Below are positions 5,738 to 10,775 of a stretch of DNA of 10,775 bases, in pieces (within the stretch, counting starts at the first letter, position 1; every line of letters begins with the position of its first letter). The position numbers and the translations under genes were made by a program. The DNA lies in the NCBI GenBank assembly GCA_035628335.1, contig DASPKA010000018.1:1-10775 (forward strand), written 5' to 3'. The notes under the pieces were generated by a model. That model searched no databases and had not been told where the DNA came from. It saw only the letters and a program-made list of their open reading frames with translations. Origin of the DNA: DASPKA01 sp035628335. GTDB lineage: Bacteria; Patescibacteriota; Doudnabacteria; UBA920.

Positions 5738-5788
5738 ATGCCCTGTTCACAAGTATATCGAATTCGATATACTTGTGAACAGGGCATG
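5737..5788. repeat. 52-bp perfect palindrome without a loop
   Basis: The 26-bp half CATGCCCTGTTCACAAGTAT plus ATCGAA (5737-5762) is followed at once by its exact reverse complement (5763-5788), centred on GAATTC. Symmetric TTCACA (5746-5751) and TATACT (5768-5773), 16 bp apart, form a weak promoter on the plus strand and, by symmetry, another on the minus strand, pointing to rpmF on one side and the 5977 operon on the other. It could be an operator, a paired promoter, a cruciform site, or an assembly inversion artefact. Confidence 0.85.
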
Positions 5789-5950
5789 AGCTCTGATGCA
5801 CCCAAGCTTTCAAATACCCCAGAGCATGCCTCTGGTGCAAACCTATGACGTTAGAAGCTCGCTGGAACTAAGCAAGGCGAGCCCTAGCGGTCCAATTCCC
5901 TGAGTAACCAACCAAAAAAGCGCTACCCTACACGACGCGCTCTTTTTTTT
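5780..5950 (+). promoter_or_regulatory. Candidate structured leader RNA or small RNA before the 5977 operon
   Basis: About 170 nt without coding potential hold several hairpins. CCAGAG-CATGC-CTCTGG lies at 5818-5834; TGCACC (about 5799) can alternatively pair with GGTGCA (about 5833). GCTCGC (5857-5862) pairs with GCGAGC (5877-5882) around a 14-base loop. The region ends in a T8 intrinsic terminator only 26 bp before the ATG at 5977. Leader, terminator, then ribosome site is the layout of a riboswitch or attenuator. It fits no class I recognise. Its promoter is uncertain; the palindrome's TTCACA-16-TATACT is the best candidate. Confidence 0.4.
5914..5950. terminator. Intrinsic terminator upstream of the 5977 operon
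   Basis: AAAAAAGCGC (5914-5923) pairs with GCGCT-c-TTTTT (5937-5947, one bulged C) around a 13-base loop, with eight T on the plus strand and six on the minus. It stands between divergent genes, where a terminator is needed only if an RNA is made from this gap. Confidence 0.75.
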
Positions 5951-5972
5951 ATACTATAATTCCCTCAGGAGG
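5950..5972 (+). promoter_or_regulatory. -10-like TATACTATAAT and strong Shine-Dalgarno before the 5977 gene
   Basis: Overlapping TATACT (5950-5955) and TATAAT (5955-5960) follow the terminator directly, and AGGAGG (5967-5972) is placed ideally for the ATG at 5977. If the -10 is used, the leader would be about 10 nt. No convincing -35 is seen at 16-18 bp upstream, so the terminator read-through model remains open. Confidence 0.5.
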
Positions 5973-5976
5973 AAAT

Positions 5977-6468
5977 ATGAAAAAGCTTTTTGTTTTCTTT
6001 ATGCTGTTTCTGGCAAGCAATTGTGCCATTAACAGTGCTCATGCTCTTCAACAAGTTCAGGACAAACCCAGCAATGGCTTCTTTGAGGAACTCGTTCGTA
6101 GTTTTAACAAGGCCGATGAAGACTGGTCTAAGAAACCTGATGACGAGAAGCTAGAGGCTAGGTTCAAAAAGCTTGTCGTACCTGATAGTCAGGCAGATAA
6201 GTACACATCAAACCGCATTAAGCGTTATTTGAGGGGTGACAACGGTGTTCCGTATCGTTTAACAACGGACTCGTGGCACAAAATTCGTGTCATTCAAGTT
6301 CGGTGGGTCGATGACAACACGGTTATTGTCGAAACATCAGAGTCTAGAAAATGGAAAAACACTAAGGTGATTCCCGACGAATACGCAAAAGACGACGTCA
6401 TCAACAGCTACCGCATAGTCAGGTTCGCTGAGAACGATTGGCGTGTGGAAGTAAACAAAATCAACTAA
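5977..6468 (+). CDS. Exported protein of unknown function
   Basis: This 163-residue protein is not recognised by name. MKKLFVFFMLFLASNCAINS is a classic signal peptide; AHA at 21-23 gives a signal-peptidase I site before LQQ. The LASNC stretch is a poor lipobox, with Asn at -1, so lipidation is unlikely. The mature part of about 140 residues starts with amphipathic helices rich in Glu/Lys/Asp (FFEELVRSFNKADEDW), then strands HKIRVIQVRWVDDNTVIVET and SYRIVRFAENDWRVEV. Helices followed by a curved sheet ending in a W-R-V-x strand recall NTF2-like domains; that is inference only. The strong AGGAGG site fixes the start. It is the first of two genes, the second following after 16 bp. Confidence 0.85.
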   Translation: MKKLFVFFMLFLASNCAINSAHALQQVQDKPSNGFFEELVRSFNKADEDWSKKPDDEKLEARFKKLVVPDSQADKYTSNRIKRYLRGDNGVPYRLTTDSWHKIRVIQVRWVDDNTVIVETSESRKWKNTKVIPDEYAKDDVINSYRIVRFAENDWRVEVNKIN

Positions 6469-6484
6469 CACAAAAGGAGTGAAT

Positions 6485-6817
6485 ATGAGGCTAAAAACAT
6501 TTCCTGTTTTGAAAAGAACCGGCATAGTTGTTGGCTTGTTAGCGTACTTTGTCCTCTTCAACCATCTGTTCCAAATGGCTCTTGCCGAAAACCGGCTCAG
6601 GTTTAACCCCTGGGTGGTTAAAAGTGCCGGAATCACCATGGGCAGACCCGGAATTAGCCTTGAGCTAGTTTCCCCACCGCTTGAGGCGATGCACGAAATT
6701 CCCGGATCAAAATTGCCTCCAAACGGAACCAAAGGAAACTTCATCCTCAAAAAACCAGACGAACTCCCTTTCATCGTTTGGGACGCAAGCCAAGCATTGA
6801 TCTTCAAACTAGAATAA
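6485..6817 (+). CDS. Small exported or membrane-anchored protein, function unknown
   Basis: This 110-residue protein is not recognised. AAAAGGAG (6472-6479) is correctly spaced for the ATG at 6485; an in-frame GTG at 6479 overlaps that site and was rejected as the start. The N-terminus MRLKTFPVLKR plus a hydrophobic helix at about 12-30 is a signal peptide or anchor, with a possible cleavage site after ALA (32-34). The remaining 75 residues are rich in Pro, Gly and hydrophobics (GRPGISLELVSPPLEAM, GSKLPPNGTKGNFILKKPDE), with no cysteine and no motif. It lies in one operon with the 5977 gene, which also encodes an exported protein, so the two products may act together outside the membrane. A 14-bp terminator hairpin follows. 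Confidence 0.8.
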   Translation: MRLKTFPVLKRTGIVVGLLAYFVLFNHLFQMALAENRLRFNPWVVKSAGITMGRPGISLELVSPPLEAMHEIPGSKLPPNGTKGNFILKKPDELPFIVWDASQALIFKLE

Positions 6818-6827
6818 CCACGAATCA

Positions 6828-6861
6828 AAAGAGCATCTCACGTACCTGTGAGATGCTCTTT
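6828..6861 (+). terminator. Intrinsic terminator of the 5977-6817 operon
   Basis: AAAGAGCATCTCAC (6828-6841) pairs perfectly over 14 bp with GTGAGATGCTCTTT (6848-6861), loop GTACCT, followed by ACTTAGTTTTTG. It begins 10 bp after the stop codon. The arms also give AAA/TTT, so it could work on the other strand too. Confidence 0.9.
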
Positions 6862-7014
6862 ACTTAGTTTTTGTCTTAAAAATATTTATAGTTTTTACGC
6901 AGGAGGGTCCCCCTCCGGAGTAAAAAACATTGGAAGAAAGGGGGCATACGGGGGAAAGAAACCCGCTTCGGGTGTCTTTCCGCCCGTAAAACGGAGCGAA
7001 GCATAGTGAAAATA
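6862..7014. other. Gene-free stretch with GC-rich hairpins
   Basis: I see no credible gene here. After an AT-rich run (6862-6895) come three hairpins. GGAGGG-TCC-CCCTCC is at 6902-6916. A long one at 6949-6986 (CGGGGGAAAGA with TCTTTCC-g-CCCG, then ACCCG-CTT-CGGGT at the tip) has a single bulge and one mismatch. CCGT-AAA-ACGG is at 6984-6994. They are followed by the terminator at 7015. This could be a structured RNA on the plus strand, but no promoter is evident. Confidence 0.45.
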
Positions 7015-7072
7015 AAAAAGCCGCAAGCAGACGGAGATTATAAGTAATATACTCCCGGTTTGCGGACTTTTT
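7015..7072. terminator. Large bidirectional terminator in the 6.9-7.4 kb gap
   Basis: AAAAAGCCGCAA (7015-7026) pairs with TTGCGG-a-CTTTTT (7060-7072, one bulged A), and CGGAG/CTCCCG can extend the stem inward. There are U-runs on both strands. No coding gene ends here on either side, which suggests it closes non-coding transcripts. Confidence 0.75.
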
Positions 7073-7142
7073 ACCAAGCCCGTCAATTGACAGGCTCAAT
7101 GTAGCGCCCCCGACCCGAATAATTTCACGAAATCAGGAGCAT

Positions 7143-7357
7143 AAAAAAAGAACAAGCTACGTACATGAGTCAAACTCTACAATTGTCACTTTCTTTAGGA
7201 AGCAAATTGCAGCTGTGCTGAAATTTGCGTGCTCGGGGCAGTTCACTGCATCCGAGCTATGTAGCATGTCTGTATTTACGTATCTTGATCTTTTACTTTT
7301 TTATAGATAATGTGTGTTTTCTATAATAAGTCTTTTTGTTCGTACTTTTTTGTACGA
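7143..7357 (-). ncRNA. Predicted structured small RNA, unclassified
   Basis: An outer stem, TATGTAGC (7265-7258 on the RNA side) with GCTACGTA (7163-7156; eight pairs including one G-U), encloses three hairpins. These are GCTCGG/CCGAGC with inner GCAG/CTGC (7231-7257); GCAAATT/AATTTGC with inner CAGC/GCTG and one G-A mismatch (7202-7228); and GAGT-CAA-ACTC (7167-7177). Seven U (7149-7143) follow the outer stem. Toward the 5' end there are further small hairpins (TCGTAC/GTACGA, TTATAGA/TCTATAA). A consensus promoter ends about 7 nt before 7357. If the U7 does not terminate, the stem at 7072-7015 would. It is not tmRNA, RNase P RNA, SRP RNA or 5S as far as I can tell; 6S-like function cannot be excluded. 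Confidence 0.55.
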
Positions 7358-7363
7358 TTGGTT

Positions 7364-7392
7364 ACTATACACTATAATTGTATCTTTGTCAA
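7364..7392 (-). promoter_or_regulatory. Near-consensus sigma-70 promoter of the small RNA
   Basis: On the minus strand TTGACA (7392-7387), exactly 17 bases, TATAGT (7369-7364). This is the best promoter match in the window, and no coding region follows for more than 800 bases in its direction. Transcription should begin near 7357. Confidence 0.7.
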
Positions 7393-7411
7393 CACTTTCG
7401 TTTAATACATC

Positions 7412-7434
7412 AAAAAACCGCTTATTCAAGCGGT
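7412..7434 (-). terminator. Intrinsic terminator of metK
   Basis: On the minus strand ACCGCTT (7434-7428), loop GAAT, AAGCGGT (7423-7417), then five more T to 7412. It starts 28 bp after the metK stop codon, and just upstream of the small-RNA -35 box. Confidence 0.88.
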
Positions 7435-7461
7435 AAAACTTTTAACAAAGTTTATTAAATA

Positions 7462-8619
7462 CTATATATACTTTTTAAGTTCATCTACCTTATTCAACTG
7501 CTCCCATGGCAAGTCTAAGTCGAGCCTCCCAAAGTGCCCATATGAAGCTACGCCTCTGTATATAGGACGGCGGAGATTTAAGTCTTTTATGATAGCTCCT
7601 GGACGTAGGTCAAAGGCTTTTTTTACTATTTCAGCTATTTCATGATCCGGCTTCTTACCAGTCCCGAAACTGTCTACGGAAATACTAATAGGCTCAGCCT
7701 TACCAATGGCATACGATACTTGCACTTCTACACGCTCCGCTAAGCCTGCTGCGACTAAGTTCTTAGCAACCCAGCGCACCGCATAAACTCCGCTGCGGTC
7801 TACTTTTGTTACATCTTTCCCCGAAATAGCCCCTCCCCCGTGCCGACCAAACCCTCCATAGGTATCTACTATTATTTTCCTACCAGTAAGTCCAGTGTCA
7901 GCTTGTGGTCCACCCATAACAAACCTTCCGGAGGGGTTTACATGAACAATTGTTTTCTCATCAAACATCCCAGTAGGAATAACAGGCTTTATAACTTTAT
8001 CTATAATTTCAGAGCGCAAGCTCTCCAAAAATACCTCTTCATCATGCTGAGTCGAAACTACTACGGTATCAACACGCTTAGGCATACTGTCTTCATACTC
8101 AACAGTTACCTGAGTTTTCCCGTCAGGACGCAGACCCTTAACCTCGCCATGTTTGCGAACCTGTGCGAGCTGGAGCGCAAGCTTATGTGCAAGCACAATA
8201 GGAATCGGCATATACTCTGGTGTTTCATTCGTGGCATAGCCAAACATAAGCCCCTGATCCCCGGCTCCCGTGGTTAGACCGTCCGGATCACCCGGGTCCA
8301 CTGCTTGAGATATGTCTGGTGACTGTTTCTGAATTGCAGTGGCAATACCAGAGGTCTGCCAGTGGAAGCCATACTCAGCATCAGTGTAGCCAATGTCCTT
8401 TATCACCTGACGGGCTATGTCTGAAATCTCAACATATGTGGAGGTTGTAATCTCGCCCGCAATTAAGCACACCCCATTGGTAATGAGTGCTTCACACGCA
8501 ACGCGACCTTTTGGGTCATCTTTTAAAATAGCATCTAACACCGCATCAGCAATTTGGTCACACACCTTGTCCGGGTGCCCTTCAGTCACCGACTCAGACG
8601 TAAATAAGAAGTTTCTCAT
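7462..8619 (-). CDS. metK: S-adenosylmethionine synthetase (methionine adenosyltransferase)
   Basis: MetK makes S-adenosylmethionine from methionine and ATP in the cytoplasm, releasing phosphate and pyrophosphate. It has 385 residues, full length. GHPDK at 14-18 carries the ATP/Mg-binding His and Asp. GAGDQGLMFGYA (118-129) is the first signature. RPDGKTQVTVEY (164-175) and FVMGGPQADTGLTGRKIIVD (233-252) line the active site. GGGAISGKD (261-269), followed by TKVDRS, is the second signature. The ATG at 8619 opens with MRNFLFTSESVTEGHPDKVC, as in most MetK proteins. No good Shine-Dalgarno sequence is visible (AAGAAAAAG only). It is a single-gene unit with its own promoter, SAM-I riboswitch, leader hairpin and downstream terminator, so its product should repress it. 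Confidence 0.98.
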   Translation of the reverse strand: MRNFLFTSESVTEGHPDKVCDQIADAVLDAILKDDPKGRVACEALITNGVCLIAGEITTSTYVEISDIARQVIKDIGYTDAEYGFHWQTSGIATAIQKQSPDISQAVDPGDPDGLTTGAGDQGLMFGYATNETPEYMPIPIVLAHKLALQLAQVRKHGEVKGLRPDGKTQVTVEYEDSMPKRVDTVVVSTQHDEEVFLESLRSEIIDKVIKPVIPTGMFDEKTIVHVNPSGRFVMGGPQADTGLTGRKIIVDTYGGFGRHGGGAISGKDVTKVDRSGVYAVRWVAKNLVAAGLAERVEVQVSYAIGKAEPISISVDSFGTGKKPDHEIAEIVKKAFDLRPGAIIKDLNLRRPIYRGVASYGHFGRLDLDLPWEQLNKVDELKKYI

Positions 8620-8633
8620 AGTCTTTTTCTTAA

Positions 8634-8664
8634 TAAAATATCTCCCATGCAGGGAGATATTTTA
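8634..8664 (-). terminator. Leader hairpin between SAM riboswitch and metK, likely expression platform
   Basis: On the minus strand TAAAATATCTCCC (8664-8652) pairs perfectly over 13 bp with GGGAGATATTTTA (8646-8634), loop TGCAT. The 3' arm is U-rich and runs into TTAAG, so it can act as an intrinsic terminator, though it lacks a clean U-run. The metK ATG follows 14 bases later. Which part of the aptamer would form the competing anti-terminator is not obvious; the AUAAA of P1 (8674-8670) can pair with UUUAU of the 3' arm (8637-8633) only weakly. Confidence 0.6.
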
Positions 8665-8669
8665 ATGCG

Positions 8670-8785
8670 TTTATCTGCCCCACAGCGTGGGCTGGAGGGG
8701 GCACCTTTTGCGTTTGCAAGGTTGCCGGGTGAGTTCTAGACCAGAGGTCTAAAGGCCAGTTCCTTACTCACCACTCTTGATAAAT
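8670..8785 (-). promoter_or_regulatory. SAM-I (S-box) riboswitch aptamer controlling metK
   Basis: On the minus strand the aptamer has the S-box core. P1 is TTTATC (8785-8780) with GATAAA (8675-8670). AAGAGTGGTGAG comes next, then GGAACTGGCC, then CCCGGCAACC, then GGTGCC and CTCCAGCC, and GCAGATAAA at the end. P2 is GGTGAGT (8773-8767) with ACTCACC (8734-8728). P3 is ACCTTGC...GCAAAAGGT. P4 is GCCCAC/GTGGGGC (8692-8677). SAM-I aptamers bind S-adenosylmethionine and usually switch the downstream gene off. The P2 arm carries an extra hairpin, TAGACC-TCT-GGTCTA (8751-8737), beyond the usual form. Confidence 0.9.
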
Positions 8786-8800
8786 TAAATTGTAAAATTA

Positions 8801-8829
8801 GTGTAACAGATAAGGTAGAATTATGCAAC
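8801..8829 (-). promoter_or_regulatory. Predicted metK promoter
   Basis: On the minus strand TTGCAT, then 16-17 bases, TACACT (8806-8801). Transcription would begin near 8794, just before P1 of the riboswitch, which fits well. The -35 box lies a few bases after the stop codon of the upstream gene. Confidence 0.6.
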
Positions 8830-8833
8830 AAGC

Positions 8834-10138
8834 CTACCTGTTTATGTTAATAGACGCTGTTGAAGAAAGAATTTGTCCATTGTGTTCACATGCGAGCGCA
8901 ATAAGATGAAGGCCATGCTGACTTACATCCAGTGAAACATTTGGCAACGGAGTGTATTTAACATACGCAGCAGGTCCTACCGTTATGTTCTGCGTACCTA
9001 AAATTTTATTTGCATCACCACCCATTCGGCGAATAAACTCCTTAATAAAATTAGATCCCCCGCGTGTTGCGTCTACCAGCTCGCATTTTGCAGGCGTATT
9101 TCCTGCACTCCACCTGAATGGGACTATCTTGTTAGTGTTTCCAGCGCTCACTACATAGTTTCTTTGATTATTGAAACTAACATCGTAAAGCGTATCAGAG
9201 GTAACCAGCAACTGATAATTACTAGGTGCAGACTTATTTCCTCTGGGATCTTTAGCAATTACTTGAATATCATATCTACCATTGCTCAAGCCCACGTTTT
9301 GGTAGTGAAGTATAGCTTTATCAATTGAGTACCTGGTACTCGGAAGCCCTCGAGAGTCGGTAAACGGTTCCAAGTAATTTTGAATAGTAACTGCTTGGTT
9401 GGATATCGCCTGCCCATTTTTTGAAAGCTTTACTTCCCAGGAATAGACATTGGAAAGGTTATTTCTGTCTGTACCCGCTGGTACAGGGCCTGCTTCCAGA
9501 AGCGCAAGAGGTTTTGCGTTTTCAAACCCAACAACAAAATGCATGTTGTTTACGGGTTGAATAATCGTGAATGCAGTTACAGGTATTGTTCCTGGGGGCG
9601 TATATCTACCTGGAGGAGGCAATATAGCATTCGGCAAGCTTTCAACCGGAGCCAAGTCATCAGTTTCAAACAATAGAGTTCTATTAAAGCTATAGGAATC
9701 AGTGTAAATTCGTGAGTTATTTGCTGCATTTAGCACCTCATAGTTTATGGTGACTATTTCTCCTGACAATCTCGACTTATCTGGCTCGCGTCCGTTAGTT
9801 GTATAGAAAGCCCATATTCTGCCGTTGGTGTTAGGGATTTCATACACAGCAAAATACTTATCAACATACTCTTGACTATAAATCCGATTATGTTGAATTA
9901 CTGAAGTAATCCTAACTTTAGGAGTTATACTCGGACCTGTATTTGGCTGAAAAACTTTAACTGCCCTTCGGTGCATACTAACCATATCAAACTCACCTGG
10001 TAAAGCAGCAGACGCGCTACTAGAGGCGAATCCCCTGCTATGCGCCCACATAGACAGCGCGCCTATGATTGAGAACACCGCGACCGCAAGTGTGGCATAC
10101 TGCCACTTTGAAATAATACTTTGTTTTTTCTTTGGCAT
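8834..10138 (-). CDS. Membrane-anchored cell-surface protein with FN3/Ig-like domains, function unknown
   Basis: This 434-residue protein is not recognised. MPKKKQSIISKW followed by a hydrophobic helix (about 14-31) is an N-terminal anchor or signal peptide, and the rest is outside. A beta-rich first region (70-160) includes KVRITSVIQHNRIYSQEY. A Pro-rich linker lies at 162-185 (LPPPGRYTPPGT). Residues about 225-313 end in GRYDIQVIAKDPRGNKSAPS, typical of the last strands of an FN3-like fold. Residues 316-434 form an Ig-like domain with only two cysteines, C352 and C417, suited to a disulfide. There is no enzyme motif. It lies 26 bp after the upstream surface gene, with AAAAAAGGAAC before it at a rather long distance, so the two are probably one operon. 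Adhesion or envelope structure is a guess. Confidence 0.85.
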   Translation of the reverse strand: MPKKKQSIISKWQYATLAVAVFSIIGALSMWAHSRGFASSSASAALPGEFDMVSMHRRAVKVFQPNTGPSITPKVRITSVIQHNRIYSQEYVDKYFAVYEIPNTNGRIWAFYTTNGREPDKSRLSGEIVTINYEVLNAANNSRIYTDSYSFNRTLLFETDDLAPVESLPNAILPPPGRYTPPGTIPVTAFTIIQPVNNMHFVVGFENAKPLALLEAGPVPAGTDRNNLSNVYSWEVKLSKNGQAISNQAVTIQNYLEPFTDSRGLPSTRYSIDKAILHYQNVGLSNGRYDIQVIAKDPRGNKSAPSNYQLLVTSDTLYDVSFNNQRNYVVSAGNTNKIVPFRWSAGNTPAKCELVDATRGGSNFIKEFIRRMGGDANKILGTQNITVGPAAYVKYTPLPNVSLDVSQHGLHLIALACEHNGQILSSTASININR

Positions 10139-10164
10139 TTTATAATATTAATTGTTCCTTTTTT

Positions 10165-10775
10165 CTAACGCCTCGTTACGCGAACTGAAGGCGCCACAAC
10201 TACCATACCGTCTGGCGAGATTCCGCTTGCGCTAATAATAACAATATTACCAACACTGCAAAGTTTGAGACTTAGTGAAGTAGTCCATGCTCCCGTATTA
10301 GGGACAGGAACAACATCAACCGATCCTCTTTGAGATGCACACGTATAGGTGACTGTTAATTTAGAAACTCCCGTAGCCACTCCACTTACTTGCACGTTTG
10401 AAGTTACGTTTCCTGATATCGGAGAAGTTATGAAGAGCTTGGGAGTTTCAGGGGCAGACGACTCGTCTGTAAATCCAACATTTATAGCTCTATAAAAATT
10501 CTTAACAATTTTTTTCCCGTCATCAGTCGATCCCTCAAGCTTCACCGTAACACCATATATACCTTTTGGTAATGGCGCGGTTGATGTTAATTTGAAATTT
10601 GTCTTATTCACTTTAGCAGCCACAAACCTTCCCGAACCTGTCGATTCTGCAATTGAGACATTTGATATAGCTTTAAGGGAATTATCCCGGACACTGAATT
10701 CTCTTGCATATACTTGATTGGGCTCTATATAATCAAGTGGCTCAAGAAATCTATTTATATACAATAGCGAGGACG
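10165..10775 (-). CDS. Surface protein with C-terminal Ig-like domain (3' part, cut by window edge)
   Basis: The frame is open to the right edge. The first possible start inside, a TTG at 10764, is preceded by in-frame codons (S-S-L), so the true start is probably outside. About 203 residues are visible. The first part, up to about residue 95 counted from that TTG, has strands such as KGIYGVTVKLEG. The second, from PKLFITSPISGNVTSNVQVS to the end, follows the bacterial Ig-like pattern I-x-SP-x-x-G-x-V-x-x-x-x-V-x-G-x-A. It contains two cysteines (C142, C169) that could form a disulfide. The protein ends in VRVTRR. It is followed after 26 bp by the other surface gene, so the pair is likely co-transcribed and displayed together. 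Confidence 0.75.
   Translation of the reverse strand, partial: SSLLYINRFLEPLDYIEPNQVYAREFSVRDNSLKAISNVSIAESTGSGRFVAAKVNKTNFKLTSTAPLPKGIYGVTVKLEGSTDDGKKIVKNFYRAINVGFTDESSAPETPKLFITSPISGNVTSNVQVSGVATGVSKLTVTYTCASQRGSVDVVPVPNTGAWTTSLSLKLCSVGNIVIISASGISPDGMVVVAPSVRVTRR

Noticed and set aside
5594..5738. CRISPR-like repeats
   Set aside because: The units are 7 or 14 bp and directly adjacent, without spacers, and no cas genes are near.
5799..5890. Cobalamin or TPP riboswitch suggested by CTGGTGCAAACC and GGGTGC strings
   Set aside because: The B12 box and the TPP core elements are absent; only short strings match.
6860..7099. Open frames of 79 and 63 codons on the minus strand
   Set aside because: They run through GC-rich hairpins and a terminator, have no ribosome site, and show no protein-like composition.
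7162..7180. AGAGTTTGACTCATG on the minus strand resembles the 16S rRNA 5' end (AGAGTTTGATCCTGGCTC)
   Set aside because: The similarity stops after about ten bases, nothing like 16S follows, and the bases form a small hairpin.
1..10775. Transfer RNA or ribosomal RNA genes
   Set aside because: I found no T-arm (GGTTCRANNCC) in a cloverleaf context and no conserved rRNA segments on either strand by eye.

Overview
The window looks like a stretch of a small-genome bacterium, most plausibly a member of the Patescibacteria (candidate phyla radiation). The grounds are a short 55-residue zinc-ribbon L32, a substrate-binding protein and surface proteins held by N-terminal membrane anchors rather than lipoboxes, a D-amino-acid-oxidase-fold enzyme of a type I associate with such genomes, and several start codons with no Shine-Dalgarno sequence. 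This placement is inference; no rRNA gene or marker in the window settles it. Reading with the standard code gives intact genes, so there is no sign of UGA recoding.

Layout. 1-2517 (minus) is a branched-chain amino-acid ABC importer operon, livK-livH-livM; livM runs off the left edge. 2657-3142 (plus) is a single-pass membrane protein that appears to be transcribed leaderless and runs into the convergent FAD oxidoreductase at 3120-4481. 4649-4837 (plus) is a tiny Cys-rich protein, convergent with rpmF-nusB (minus, 5584-4877). 5585-5976 has no gene but holds heptad repeats, a 52-bp perfect palindrome and a structured leader ending in a terminator. 5977-6817 (plus) encodes two small exported proteins of unknown function. 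6862-7461 has no gene but holds several strong hairpins, a bidirectional terminator and a probable new small RNA on the minus strand with a consensus promoter. 7462-8619 (minus) is metK under a SAM-I riboswitch with its own promoter. 8834-10775 (minus) encodes two cell-surface proteins with Ig-like or FN3-like domains; the upstream one is cut by the right edge.

How it works together. The importer brings in amino acids that such an auxotroph would need. MetK makes S-adenosylmethionine and is probably switched off by its own product through the riboswitch. rpmF and nusB are a translation/transcription housekeeping pair. The exported proteins face the envelope.

The least ordinary features are not genes. 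(1) Two intergenic spacers of 117 and 114 bp, and probably a third, are built from 7-bp units starting AGT, mirrored around a central hairpin, and fill the space from stop codon to start codon. (2) A loop-free 52-bp palindrome follows two exact 14-bp repeats. (3) A multi-hairpin RNA sits behind a TTGACA-17-TATAGT promoter. (4) A leader-terminator arrangement precedes the exported-protein pair.
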